From NCBI GenBank assembly GCA_002695025.1, contig NZNV01000006.1, forward strand, positions 1-64,000: a stretch of 64,000 nt of DNA. The letters are read 5' to 3'. The stretch is from Owenweeksia sp. (GTDB lineage: Bacteria > Bacteroidota > Bacteroidia > Flavobacteriales > Schleiferiaceae). Positions 16,304 through 25,045 of this stretch are shown piece after piece. A program made the translations under genes and the position numbers. The notes below the pieces were generated by a model, which did not search any database, was not told the origin of the DNA, and was given only the letters and a program-made list of their open reading frames with translations. Numbering within the stretch: the first letter of the stretch is position 1; each line of letters opens with the position of its first letter.

Positions 16304-16346
16304 TTTGCCGGGCTTGCGAAAAGCTTTATTTTCGCTGCAAAAGCCC
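16304..16346 (+). promoter_or_regulatory. Putative promoter and bulged palindrome upstream of the aldehyde dehydrogenase
   Basis: TTTG at 16304-16307 and TATTTTCG at 16327-16334 (one mismatch to TAnnTTTG, 19-bp spacing) form a plausible promoter ending about 17 bases before the ATG. Overlapping it is a long inverted repeat: GGGCTTGCGAAAA (16310-16322) pairs with TTTTCGC (16329-16335) and, after a five-base bulge, AAGCCC (16341-16346). This could be an operator or a leader hairpin. The rest of the 357-bp divergent gap (15995-16351) holds no recognisable gene. Confidence 0.45.
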
Positions 16347-16351
16347 GAATA

Positions 16352-17887
16352 ATGAGTTTCAACATCCAGACTATACTTTCAGAATTAGGCGTGGAAAACG
16401 TCAACAACGGTACTTCAACCGGCCGCGAAACCTCCGGAAAAGGAGCTGTAATAGAATCGTATTCTCCCGTAGACGGGAAGCTTATTGGTAAGGTAACCAC
16501 CACCACCAATGAAGAATATGAAAATGTGCTGGCCAAAAGCCAGGAAGCCTTTAAGAGCTGGCGCATGGTGCCAGCTCCACAACGTGGTGAGATCGTACGC
16601 CAGTTTGGAGATAAACTGCGCGAAAAGAAGGACGCGCTGGGAAAACTGGTATCCTATGAAATGGGAAAGTCCCTGCAGGAAGGCTGGGGTGAGGTACAGG
16701 AAATGATCGATATCTGTGATTTTGCCGTAGGCCTTAGCCGTCAGCTGTATGGTTTGACCATGCACTCCGAGCGCCCTATGCACCGTATGTACGAACAGTG
16801 GCATCCTTTAGGCGTGGTAGGCATTATCTCAGCCTTTAACTTTCCGGTGGCCGTATGGAGCTGGAATACTGCCATCGCCTGGGTTTGTGGTGATGTCTGT
16901 ATCTGGAAACCCTCCGAAAAAACCCCGCTTTGTGGTATTGCCTGCCAGAACATCTTTGCGGAAGTGCTCCGGGATAACGATCTGCCGGAAGGCATCTGCT
17001 GCCTGGTGAACGGTGACCGTGAAGTAGGCGAATGGCTCAGTAATGATAAACGTATTCCTCTCATCTCCGCTACAGGTTCTACCCGTATGGGCCAGAAGGT
17101 AGGAGAAGCCGTGGCCCGCAGGCTGGGTAAGTCCCTGCTTGAATTGGGCGGTAACAACGCCATCATCATCACTGAAAATGCCGACCTGGATTCTACCCTG
17201 GTGGGGGCGGTATTTGGTGCGGTGGGCACAGCCGGCCAGCGCTGCACCAGCACCCGTAGGCTGATCATTCATGAAAGCAAGTACGATGAGGTAAAGGAAA
17301 AACTGGCCAAAGCCTACGGCCAGCTGCGCATTGGTGATCCGTTGGATACCCATAATCACGTAGGGCCACTCATCGATACGATGGCCGTGGAGATGTATGA
17401 AAATGCCCTGGAAAAGATCGCCAAAGAGGGCGGTACCATGGTGGTAAAAGGAGAACGCCTGGAGGGTAGCGGTTACGAGAGCGGCTGCTACGTAAAACCT
17501 TGCATTGCCGAGGTGGAGAACGATTACGAGATTGTTTGCACGGAGACTTTTGCCCCTATTTTATACCTGATCCGTTATAAAGACCTGGATGAAGCCATTG
17601 ACATGCAGAATGCGGTTCCGCAAGGACTGTCATCGGCTATTATGACCACCAATATGCGCGAAGCGGAGCGTTTCCTTTCGGCTGCGGGCAGTGATTGTGG
17701 TATTGCCAATGTGAACATCGGTACTTCCGGTGCTGAAATTGGTGGTGCCTTCGGTGGTGAAAAAGAAACCGGGGGCGGCCGTGAATCCGGTTCCGATGCC
17801 TGGAAAGCGTATATGCGCAGGCAAACCAATACCATTAATTATTCTACGCAGTTGCCTTTGGCACAGGGTATTAAGTTTGACCTTTAA
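16352..17887 (+). CDS. amaB: ALDH7-type aldehyde dehydrogenase (alpha-aminoadipic semialdehyde / piperideine-6-carboxylate dehydrogenase)
   Basis: 511 residues, the usual length of the ALDH7 family, which oxidises alpha-aminoadipic semialdehyde to aminoadipate in lysine catabolism with NAD+. Visible catalytic features: oxyanion Asn in AFNFP (N163), general base Glu in LLELGGNN (E264), and nucleophile Cys in [12 protein letters not shown] (C298). The C-terminus [25 protein letters not shown] is characteristic of ALDH7A1-like enzymes. The gene is monocistronic by layout; it converges on the DUF2490 gene with only three bases between stop codons. Other lysine-pathway genes are not in the window, so the substrate is inferred from family alone. 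Confidence 0.85.
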   Translation: MSFNIQTILSELGVENVNNGTSTGRETSGKGAVIESYSPVDGKLIGKVTTTTNEEYENVLAKSQEAFKSWRMVPAPQRGEIVRQFGDKLREKKDALGKLVSYEMGKSLQEGWGEVQEMIDICDFAVGLSRQLYGLTMHSERPMHRMYEQWHPLGVVGIISAFNFPVAVWSWNTAIAWVCGDVCIWKPSEKTPLCGIACQNIFAEVLRDNDLPEGICCLVNGDREVGEWLSNDKRIPLISATGSTRMGQKVGEAVARRLGKSLLELGGNNAIIITENADLDSTLVGAVFGAVGTAGQRCTSTRRLIIHESKYDEVKEKLAKAYGQLRIGDPLDTHNHVGPLIDTMAVEMYENALEKIAKEGGTMVVKGERLEGSGYESGCYVKPCIAEVENDYEIVCTETFAPILYLIRYKDLDEAIDMQNAVPQGLSSAIMTTNMREAERFLSAAGSDCGIANVNIGTSGAEIGGAFGGEKETGGGRESGSDAWKAYMRRQTNTINYSTQLPLAQGIKFDL

Positions 17888-17890
17888 GCC

Positions 17891-18631
17891 TTAAAATACC
17901 AGGCCTATGCCCGTGGTGATAATGTGATGGCTGAAAAAAACATGGTTGGCACCGCTGGGCTGGTACCAGTGCATATAACCGGCATTCAGCTTTAGCTGAT
18001 CATTGCTTTCCTTAAAGCTGAAGGTATAGACCATATCAGCCATCAGGCGGTTTTGGTCAAAGACCCCCTGTCCGCGATTACCGGCAACATTAAGGTGAAG
18101 TTCTTCGCCTGCCCTTGCGCTGAGTGCAGGGGTGAGTTTGTAGCTGTAACGTAGCAGGAAGCGTTCACGGATGGCATAGGTGTCCAGCATATCGTGAAAG
18201 CGGTCTTCCGCATCAGGCATATTAAAACCACGGTATTCGGATTTCAGGGCAAATTGCAACAGGCCCTTCCAGGCCTGGTGGCGGTAGTTCACGGTAAAAT
18301 AAGGCCGCCATTCGTATTGCTTGCTGTTTACGGGGGTTTCCGCCACACCCGGCTGGTAGATGGTGAATACCCATAGCCCTGCGTCCATTTCCCAATGATC
18401 ATTGAATTTTTTGGTAAAGTACAGGTCGGGGATCACCAATTGATGCTGCCGGGCGGGGGAGATAAAATCCCTGCGTTCTACTTTAAGTCCTATGGAAGTG
18501 GCTTTGGGTAGCTTCTTCTCCACACTTAGCCCGTACCAGATCAATGATTGATGGAGTACCGTTTTGTCCTGGGCAAAGCCCGTCTTCCCACACAGTAAAA
18601 TCAGTCCAAATAAGAATACCCTCGTTTTCAC
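17891..18631 (-). CDS. DUF2490 outer-membrane beta-barrel-like protein
   Basis: 246 residues if started at the GTG at 18631, which gives a compact signal peptide ([14 protein letters not shown]... ending GFAQ); a TTG at 18685 in frame would add a non-signal extension and overlap the divergent promoter. The mature protein matches the DUF2490 pattern: [13 protein letters not shown], then alternating strands with [30 protein letters not shown], and a final [17 protein letters not shown] ending in an aromatic residue, as in outer-membrane barrels. Family function is unknown. It is divergently transcribed from the VIT1/CCC1-type gene. Confidence 0.75.
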   Translation of the reverse strand: MKTRVFLFGLILLCGKTGFAQDKTVLHQSLIWYGLSVEKKLPKATSIGLKVERRDFISPARQHQLVIPDLYFTKKFNDHWEMDAGLWVFTIYQPGVAETPVNSKQYEWRPYFTVNYRHQAWKGLLQFALKSEYRGFNMPDAEDRFHDMLDTYAIRERFLLRYSYKLTPALSARAGEELHLNVAGNRGQGVFDQNRLMADMVYTFSFKESNDQLKLNAGYMHWYQPSGANHVFFSHHIITTGIGLVF

Positions 18632-18652
18632 AACTCGCAAAATAAGGTTAAT

Positions 18653-18660
18653 TACATTTG
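18653..18660 (+). promoter_or_regulatory. -7 element for the VIT1/CCC1-type gene
   Basis: TACATTTG is a perfect match to the Bacteroidota TAnnTTTG element. It lies 38 bases upstream of the TTG start at 18699, with a Shine-Dalgarno-like AAAGGA at 18685-18690. No clear -33 TTTG is present. Its position argues against an earlier ATG at 18564 as the start. Confidence 0.45.
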
Positions 18661-18698
18661 TTCTCCAATCACCCTCTCTAAACAAAAGGATATACGAT

Positions 18699-19439
18699 TT
18701 GAGCTCATCCCATAAACACGAAGCACGTATTCACGGCAGTAAGTACCCCCTCATCAATCGTTTCCAGGAATACCTGGGTGAGTTTGTATACGGAGGTATT
18801 GACGGCAGTGTAACCACCTTTGCCGTGGTGGCCGGTGCGGCCGGTGCGCACCTGGATAGTGCCGTGGTGATCATTCTCGGTTTTGCCAACCTGCTGGCCG
18901 ATGGTTTTGCCATGAGTGTGGGCAGTTACCTCTCTACCAAAAGTGAAAAGGATAATTACAATAAACACAAGGCCATTGAATACTGGGAGGTAGACCACCT
19001 TCCCGAAAAAGAGCGGGAGGAGATCCGTGATATCTACCGTGCCAAAGGTTTTGAAGGGGAGCTGCTGGAACAGATAGTGGATGTGATCACTGCAAACAAG
19101 GACCGCTGGGTGGATGTGATGATGAAGGAAGAACTGGAAATGAGCGAAGAAACCAAATCACCCGTAGCCATGGGGGGAGTAACCTTCCTTAGCTTTTTGC
19201 TCTTTGGCTTTATTCCTCTCCTGGTATACGTGATCGATTATTCGGCTGGCCTGGAGATCAACCTCTTTATGTGGTCTTCTGTGATGACCGGAATAGTTTT
19301 TTGCCTTATTGGCTACCTGAAAGCTGTAGTTACGCAGACCAGGGTGGTGCGCAGTATTATAGAAACACTCCTGCTGGGGGGTATGGCAGCAGTGCTGGCT
19401 TACTTTGTGGGTGATGTGCTGGAAAAATTCTTTGTATAA
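18699..19439 (+). CDS. VIT1/CCC1-family transporter (iron/manganese)
   Basis: 246 residues from a TTG start at 18699, preceded at an 8-base spacing by AAAGGA; an in-frame ATG at 18564 lies inside the divergent DUF2490 gene and upstream of the likely promoter. The first membrane helix carries the family signature [22 protein letters not shown], followed by a second helix [22 protein letters not shown] soluble, Glu-rich helical hairpin (about residues 90-145, with EKEREEIRD and [11 protein letters not shown]) corresponds to the metal-binding domain, then three helices close the protein. The family moves Fe2+/Mn2+ across membranes, usually exporting or storing it. The stop is directly followed by the ATG of the next gene. 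Confidence 0.85.
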   Translation: MSSSHKHEARIHGSKYPLINRFQEYLGEFVYGGIDGSVTTFAVVAGAAGAHLDSAVVIILGFANLLADGFAMSVGSYLSTKSEKDNYNKHKAIEYWEVDHLPEKEREEIRDIYRAKGFEGELLEQIVDVITANKDRWVDVMMKEELEMSEETKSPVAMGGVTFLSFLLFGFIPLLVYVIDYSAGLEINLFMWSSVMTGIVFCLIGYLKAVVTQTRVVRSIIETLLLGGMAAVLAYFVGDVLEKFFV

Positions 19440-20261
19440 ATGCAGATCTCCCCAAAATACCTCTGGGTACCGCTTTTACTTTTAAGCTATGGTGCTTTTG
19501 CCCAGGAGCCTGCTGACTCATTGAGGCGTCTTCAGTTTCACCTGGGGGTAGGGTATTACCTCGCCAATGATGAAACCTCTTCCTATTATTCAGGAGCGGA
19601 TAATGGCCGCTTTAACCGGGTGCTCAACCATCCTGAATACGAACGGCAGATACAGGAAGCCCTGGATGGCTACACATTTTCCCTGCGCGAGGCACCCTCT
19701 GATTTTGTGTATAAGAACCCCATCAGTTTTATGCTGGGCGGTGAATATGCGTTTACCCGGCATTGGAAACTATTGCTGGTGCTTCACCAGGTACGCCTGG
19801 AATCCGGGGGTACCTTCAGCCTTACGGTGGACCGTCCCAATCCCGATAATACCGGGCAGGACTATATAGAGCGGGGCAGCATCAGCGGCAAAGAACGCAG
19901 ATCCCATTTTCAGATCGGACTTTTAAGACGCTTTGACCTGGGTTCGGATTTTTATTTTGACCTGTCAGCCGGTTTTAATCTCAATACCGTAGAAGTAGAA
20001 CAGAACAAGGTATACATTGCCGGGCTGGAGTTCAACATGCCCGCCAATATTGTAGGAACGCTTAACCAGCCTCAGCAATCGTCTGCCATCACTACCGGTA
20101 CGGGTTACTTTATTGCGCCCGACCTTTGTTACGAGAACGCTTCCGGTTTCGGGCTTTTTGTGCGCCTTACCTTTATGAATACCCAGGTTTCACTCAACGA
20201 GCAGGTAGAAGCCTTTACCACCGCCTGGGTGCCGGCCCTGGGGTTTTCAAAAGCCTTTTAA
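19440..20261 (+). CDS. Hypothetical outer-membrane beta-barrel protein
   Basis: 273 residues with a signal peptide ending GAFAQ (about residue 21). The mature part alternates amphipathic strands (FHLGVGYYLAN, ISFMLGGEYAF, LLLVLHQVRLE, SHFQIGLLRRFDLGSDFYFDLSAGFNL, GFGLFVRLTFMN) and ends ALGFSKAF with a terminal Phe, as outer-membrane barrels do. No named family was recognised. The ATG begins immediately after the stop of the VIT1/CCC1-type gene, so the pair is likely cotranscribed; a role in metal handling would be speculation. Confidence 0.6.
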   Translation: MQISPKYLWVPLLLLSYGAFAQEPADSLRRLQFHLGVGYYLANDETSSYYSGADNGRFNRVLNHPEYERQIQEALDGYTFSLREAPSDFVYKNPISFMLGGEYAFTRHWKLLLVLHQVRLESGGTFSLTVDRPNPDNTGQDYIERGSISGKERRSHFQIGLLRRFDLGSDFYFDLSAGFNLNTVEVEQNKVYIAGLEFNMPANIVGTLNQPQQSSAITTGTGYFIAPDLCYENASGFGLFVRLTFMNTQVSLNEQVEAFTTAWVPALGFSKAF

Positions 20262-20293
20262 ACCTTACCGCACGTTATTAAGTTGATACTGGA

Positions 20294-21073
20294 ATGAGAT
20301 CAACCCTGCTAATACTGAATACGCTAGGCTGGAGCGCGGTAGTAACCGTAAATGCGCTGGCCAATATCCTTCCCATCAATGGTTATACTACCGGTGAACT
20401 TTCGGATAAATATCCTAACCTCTTCACTCCGGCCGGTTTTACCTTTTCCATTTGGGGGGTGATCTACCTCGGCTTGTTGGCCTTTGTTTCCTTCAGCATG
20501 TATAATGCCCGATCCAGCGAAAAAAATACCGGTACAGAGCTTATCGGTTTGTGGTTTTTCATTTCCTGCCTGGCCAATGTGGGGTGGATCCTGGCGTGGC
20601 ATTACCAGTTGGTAGGCCTGAGTGTGTGCATTATGTTCGTATTGCTTTTCAGTTTGATCCAGATCTATCGCAATTTGGGGGTTGGCATCCGTGCGGTAAG
20701 CCCGGCAGAAAAATACATGGTGCATGCGCCTTTCAGCATTTACCTGGGCTGGATTACGGTGGCAACCGTAGCTAATATTACCGCTCTTTTAGTGCACTGG
20801 AACTGGAGGGGCTGGGGGTTGCCGGCCAATTTCTGGACAGCCGCTGCCATTCTATTGGCTACCCTGGTGGCTTTGTATATACTTAACCGTACTAATGACT
20901 TCTTCTTTGTGCTTGTATTGGTATGGGCCTTCTTTGGTATCCTGTACAAGCGTGAATACCAGGACCCCAATCCGTACCCCGTAATTACTACCACCGCCAT
21001 CGCCTGCGGACTTCTTTTACTGTACCGCTTTTTCCGCAATCGTGCGTATCATAAAAATCCTGCTTATTTTTAA
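20294..21073 (+). CDS. TspO/MBR-like tryptophan-rich membrane protein
   Basis: 259 residues with about seven hydrophobic segments. The N-terminal third carries NALANILPINGYTTGELSDKYPNLFTPAGFTFSIWGVIYLGLL, the pattern of TspO/MBR-related proteins of Bacteroidota, with FxPAGxxFSIWGxIY as the most diagnostic piece. The second half adds further helices (WGLPANFWTAAAILLATLVALYIL). Classical TspO proteins bind porphyrins and cholesterol; this longer form has no established ligand. The gene follows the barrel gene by 32 bp, so it may share its transcript. Confidence 0.8.
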   Translation: MRSTLLILNTLGWSAVVTVNALANILPINGYTTGELSDKYPNLFTPAGFTFSIWGVIYLGLLAFVSFSMYNARSSEKNTGTELIGLWFFISCLANVGWILAWHYQLVGLSVCIMFVLLFSLIQIYRNLGVGIRAVSPAEKYMVHAPFSIYLGWITVATVANITALLVHWNWRGWGLPANFWTAAAILLATLVALYILNRTNDFFFVLVLVWAFFGILYKREYQDPNPYPVITTTAIACGLLLLYRFFRNRAYHKNPAYF

Positions 21074-21136
21074 GCAACTCTTTGCAGCCGGAAGGCATCT
21101 GCGAACCATAAGTCTGTACAAATAGTTTAACTGCGT

Positions 21137-22591
21137 ATGCGCATTTTACTTACCGGTGCCAACGGTTACATAGGCCTGCGACTTTTGCCCGCCCTGGTAG
21201 AAGCCGGTCACGAAGTAGTATGTTGCGTACGCGATCGAAACCGCCTGGACATGAAGCCGGCTTACAAGGGCCGCGTTGAGATCTTTGAGGTGGATTTTCT
21301 GAAGGATATTGATTGGGAAAAAGCCCCGGAGAAGGTGGATGTTGCTTTTTACCTTATACACTCCATGTCATCCTCCGGTGATTTTGAGGAGATGGAGGAA
21401 AAAGCCGCCCGCAATTTTGTGAATTTTGTGGACCACCTTCGGGCACGTCAGATCATTTACCTGGGCGGTATAGTGAATGAAAACAAGCTTTCCAGGCACC
21501 TTCGTTCCCGTTTGAACGTGGAGGAAGTACTCAAAACGGCCAAAGCCCATTATACCGTTTTGCGGGCCGGTATCATTGTAGGTTCAGGCAGCGCCTCTTT
21601 CGAGATTATCCGCGACCTGGTGGAAAAGTTGCCGGTGATGATTGCCCCCAAATGGCTGGATACCCGATGCCAGCCCATAGCCATTCGCAACGTGATCCTG
21701 TACCTGCAAGGCGTTATGGGTCGTGAAGATTGCTATGAAAAAGTCTTTGACATTGGTGGAAAGGAAGTACTCACCTATAAGCAGATGTTATTGCAGTTTG
21801 CTGAAGTGCGTGACCTCAGGCGCTATATACTTACCATTCCCGTAATGACACCCCGCCTTTCCAGCTACTGGTTGTTCTTTGTAACCTCTACGAGCTATCG
21901 CCTGGCGGTAAACCTGGTGGATAGCATGAAAATAGACGTAGTGGCCCGGAATGAGGAGATCCGGTCGCTGGTGGACATCCGCCTGTTTACCTATAAGGAA
22001 GCGGTGGAGCTGGCCTTTGACAAGATAGAGCAGAACCTGGTGGTAAGCAGTTGGAAGGATGCCATGAACAGCAGCCTCCGTAAAATATCGCAACATATTG
22101 AAGTGCCCGGTAAAGGCGTATTTACGGATGATCGCTGTAAGCGTATTACCCATGATGTGGAGCAGGTAGCCGATAATATTTTTGCCATTGGCGGGCATCG
22201 CGGTTGGTACTATGCGGATTTCCTGTGGCACATTCGGGGAGCGATGGACAAGATGGTGGGGGGTATTGGCCTGCGTAGGGGCCGTACACATGAAAGCAAT
22301 ATTTACAACGGTGATGCCCTCGATTTCTGGCGGGTATTGGTAGCCGACCGGGAAGAAAGGAGGTTGTTGCTGTACGCGGAAATGAAATTGCCCGGAGAGG
22401 CCTGGCTGGAATTCTCCATTGAAGAAAAGGATGGAGAGGCCTGGTTACGGCAAACCGCTACTTTCAGGCCTCACGGTATTATGGGACGCCTGTACTGGTA
22501 CAGCGTACTACCCTTTCATTTTTTCGTGTTCCGTGGAATGCTCAACCGGCTGGAATCCTACGGTAGCCGTAAAGAACCGGTCCGCGCCTGA
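21137..22591 (+). CDS. SDR family NAD(P)-binding protein with C-terminal DUF2867
   Basis: 484 residues. The N-terminal Rossmann fold opens with RILLTGANGYIGLRLLPAL (GxxGxxG dinucleotide site) and resembles atypical SDRs/NmrA-like epimerase folds (FYLIHSMSSSGDFEEMEEKAARNF; LRAGIIVGSGSASFEIIRDLVEKLPVMI). From about residue 340 the protein is a DUF2867 domain (GGHRGWYYADFLWHIRGAMDKMVGGIGLRRGR; EAWLEFSIEE; FRPHGIMGRLYWYSVLPFHFFVFRGM). The fusion is widespread in bacteria; substrate is not established. It lies between a TspO-like gene and the osmoprotectant transporter, with no obvious functional link. Confidence 0.87.
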   Translation: MRILLTGANGYIGLRLLPALVEAGHEVVCCVRDRNRLDMKPAYKGRVEIFEVDFLKDIDWEKAPEKVDVAFYLIHSMSSSGDFEEMEEKAARNFVNFVDHLRARQIIYLGGIVNENKLSRHLRSRLNVEEVLKTAKAHYTVLRAGIIVGSGSASFEIIRDLVEKLPVMIAPKWLDTRCQPIAIRNVILYLQGVMGREDCYEKVFDIGGKEVLTYKQMLLQFAEVRDLRRYILTIPVMTPRLSSYWLFFVTSTSYRLAVNLVDSMKIDVVARNEEIRSLVDIRLFTYKEAVELAFDKIEQNLVVSSWKDAMNSSLRKISQHIEVPGKGVFTDDRCKRITHDVEQVADNIFAIGGHRGWYYADFLWHIRGAMDKMVGGIGLRRGRTHESNIYNGDALDFWRVLVADREERRLLLYAEMKLPGEAWLEFSIEEKDGEAWLRQTATFRPHGIMGRLYWYSVLPFHFFVFRGMLNRLESYGSRKEPVRA

Positions 22592-22622
22592 AGCTGCGGG
22601 CGGATGCTTATCTTAGCTCATC

Positions 22623-23453
22623 GTGATCTGCCTGCAAAACATCCATAAATCATTCGGAAAAACAGAAGTGCTTAAGGGCATCACCCTGCAGGTGCGGAAG
22701 GGAGAAACCCTGGTGCTGCTGGGCTTGAGCGGCAGCGGAAAAACCACTACCCTGAAATTGATTAATGGGTTGGAGCGTGCAGACCAGGGGGACATCATTT
22801 TTAAGGGAGTTCCCCTTTCTCAATCCGATCCGTTACAGGTGAAACGGCAGATGGGTTATGTGATCCAGCAAGGCGGGCTTTTTCCGCATTATACCGTTTT
22901 TGAGAATATTGCCGTAGTGCCCCGCCTGCTGAAGTGGGAACCGCGTAAGATCGAAGAAAGATACCGTCATTTGTTGGAAAAACTACACCTGGCTCCGGAT
23001 CGCTTCCGGAATCAGTACCCGGCTCAGTTAAGTGGTGGACAACAGCAGAGAGTAGGCCTGGCCCGTGCCCTGGCAGCTGATCCGCCCGTATTGCTGATGG
23101 ACGAGCCTTTTGGTGCCCTGGACCCGATAACACGGGCAGCTATTCGCAAGGAGTTCCTGCAACTGGATGAACTGCGGGAAAAAACGGTGGTGTTGGTTAC
23201 GCATGATGTACAGGAAGCTTTTGAAATGGGCGATCGTATAGCTTTGATGGATAGGGGTGTGATCGTACAGTGTGGTACTCCTGCTGAACTGCTCACTCAG
23301 CCTGAAAATGATTTTGTGCGTTCCTTTCTTGGCAATGATCAATGGCTGCTTCAACTGAAGTGCGAAGGTTGGTATGAAGAATTGCAAAAGGCCCTGCAAA
23401 GCGGAAAACTCTCCATAGATGCGTTGCGAACCCTGATCCATACAGGCCTATGA
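22623..23453 (+). CDS. Osmoprotectant (glycine betaine/choline-type) ABC transporter ATP-binding protein
   Basis: 276 residues from a GTG start. Motifs: Walker A GLSGSGKTTT (about 38-47), Q-loop VIQQGGLFPH, signature LSGGQQQRVGLA, Walker B VLLMDEPFGALD, and H-loop VTHD. The sequence is of the OpuCA/OsmV type; the C-terminal CBS pair found in many OpuCA proteins is absent. The stop overlaps the ATG of the permease gene in ATGA. Together they encode a two-gene importer for compatible solutes such as betaine; the exact solute is unknown. Confidence 0.9.
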   Translation: MICLQNIHKSFGKTEVLKGITLQVRKGETLVLLGLSGSGKTTTLKLINGLERADQGDIIFKGVPLSQSDPLQVKRQMGYVIQQGGLFPHYTVFENIAVVPRLLKWEPRKIEERYRHLLEKLHLAPDRFRNQYPAQLSGGQQQRVGLARALAADPPVLLMDEPFGALDPITRAAIRKEFLQLDELREKTVVLVTHDVQEAFEMGDRIALMDRGVIVQCGTPAELLTQPENDFVRSFLGNDQWLLQLKCEGWYEELQKALQSGKLSIDALRTLIHTGL

Positions 23454-24994
23454 GGGAGCTTTGGCAATTTTACGTGGATAATTATGAGAAGCTCATGGAG
23501 CAGGTGATCCGTCATTTGAACCTCACCCTGGTGTCGGTTCTTCTGGCCTGTGCCATCAGCATTCCATTGGGTGTTCTCATCGCCCGTAAAGCCCGTTTGT
23601 CTGGCCCTGTTCTTACCATTACCGGGATACTGCAAACCATTCCCAGTATTGCCTTGCTGGGTTTTCTGATCCCCGTTCTGGGTATTGGTATGAAGCCGGC
23701 CATATTTGCCTTATTCCTGTATTCTTTGCTGCCCATAGTGCGTAATGTATATACCGGTATTAATGGGATGGATGCAAACGTTCGCGAAGCGGCCCGGGCC
23801 ATGGGGATGAGTTCTTCACAGATCCTTTTTAAGGTGGAGCTGCCTCTGGCCCTGCCTACCATTTTTGCAGGTATTCGTACGGCCACCGTGATCAACGTGG
23901 GCGTGGCCACCCTGGCAGCCTACATTGCGGCCGGGGGCTTGGGTGAGTTTATTTTCGGGGGAATAGCCCTGAACAATTCCACCATGATTATTGCCGGTGC
24001 CCTTCCTGCCGCGCTGCTGGCCATACTGTTGGATTTTCTCTTGGGAAAACTCCAGCATATCCGCTGGAGGAAAGGCAGGAGGCGCTTGACGGGAGTTGCC
24101 GTACTACTATGTGTATTCGTTCTGCTAAGCGCATTTGGCGGAGTACAAAGAACGGCTTTGCTCGCAGGTTTTGCCCCGGAGTTCACCGGGAGAAGAGATG
24201 GTTTGCCAGCCATGGAAAAAACCTACAACCTGCATATTTCCCATCTTATCCTGGGCCCTGCCCTCATGTACAAGGCTATTCATGAAAATTACGTGGATGT
24301 GATCAGCGGGTACAGCACCGATGGACGGATCAAAGCCTATGGCCTGCGGGTGTTGGAAGATGATCAAAAGTGTTTTCCGCCCTACGAAGCCGCCTGGCTG
24401 ATGCGGGCATCCCTTACGAAGGAATATCCCGAATTACAGCCGCTTATGGATAAGCTGTCCGGTACTATCAATGATTCCCTCATGACCTATCTCAACTACC
24501 GGGTTGATCATCAGCAAGAGAGCGTGCAATCCGTGGCCCGTGATTTTTTGCAGGAAAGAGGTTTGTACCAGGCTCCCGGTAAAAGCCAGGATGTTCTGGT
24601 CATGGGTTCCAAGATATTTACCGAACAATACCTGCTTACCGAGATCTACAAACAACTGATAGAGGGCCATACCTCCCTCGCTGTGGAAACCAAAAAAGGA
24701 CTGGGTGGTACCAAGATATGCCTGGACGCCTTGCGGGCCGGAGAGATAGACCTTTACCCGGAGTATAGCGGCACCGCCTTACAGGTGATCCTCAACTACG
24801 AAGGCGATTCCCTGCAAAGTCGTGATGAGGTATATCAATGGGTGCAGCAAGAGTTGCTCCAGCGGCTAAACCTTTTGTTTAGTTCGCCTATGGGCTTCAA
24901 CAATACGTACGCGCTCATGATGCGGGAAGAGCAGGCCAAAGCACTGGGGATAAAAAGTAACTCCCAGCTTAGGGATTACCTGCAAACCCACTGA
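23450..24994 (+). CDS. Osmoprotectant ABC transporter permease fused to a substrate-binding domain, apparently circularly permuted
   Basis: 514 residues. Residues 1-205 are an OpuCB/OsmW-type permease with the EAA-like loop REAARAMGMSSSQILFKVELPLALPTIFAGIRT (112-144). After a last membrane helix (214-230) comes an OpuAC/OsmF-type binding domain, but its halves are in reverse order. Residues 241-372 match the usual C-terminal half (EFTGRRDGLPAMEKTY, DVISGYSTDGRIKAYGLRVLEDD, FPPYEAAWLMR, ..VARDFLQERGL). Residues 381-514 match the usual N-terminal half (VLVMGSKIFTEQYLL, GLGGTKI, GEIDLYPEYSGTAL, GFNNTYALMMR). In the family the MGSKxFTE half normally comes first. The fusion itself is known in the family; the order is the oddity. 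The gene is translationally coupled to the ATPase gene. Confidence 0.88.
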   Translation: MRELWQFYVDNYEKLMEQVIRHLNLTLVSVLLACAISIPLGVLIARKARLSGPVLTITGILQTIPSIALLGFLIPVLGIGMKPAIFALFLYSLLPIVRNVYTGINGMDANVREAARAMGMSSSQILFKVELPLALPTIFAGIRTATVINVGVATLAAYIAAGGLGEFIFGGIALNNSTMIIAGALPAALLAILLDFLLGKLQHIRWRKGRRRLTGVAVLLCVFVLLSAFGGVQRTALLAGFAPEFTGRRDGLPAMEKTYNLHISHLILGPALMYKAIHENYVDVISGYSTDGRIKAYGLRVLEDDQKCFPPYEAAWLMRASLTKEYPELQPLMDKLSGTINDSLMTYLNYRVDHQQESVQSVARDFLQERGLYQAPGKSQDVLVMGSKIFTEQYLLTEIYKQLIEGHTSLAVETKKGLGGTKICLDALRAGEIDLYPEYSGTALQVILNYEGDSLQSRDEVYQWVQQELLQRLNLLFSSPMGFNNTYALMMREEQAKALGIKSNSQLRDYLQTH

Positions 24995-25045
24995 TTATTT
25001 TTTTGGTATTATTGCGTTGCATTATAAACCTTAACCACTTACACT

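Noticed and set aside
18564-18698. N-terminal extension of the VIT1/CCC1-type protein to an ATG at 18564
   Set aside because: It overlaps the divergent DUF2490 gene and precedes a perfect -7 element; the TTG at 18699 has a Shine-Dalgarno-like sequence at proper spacing.
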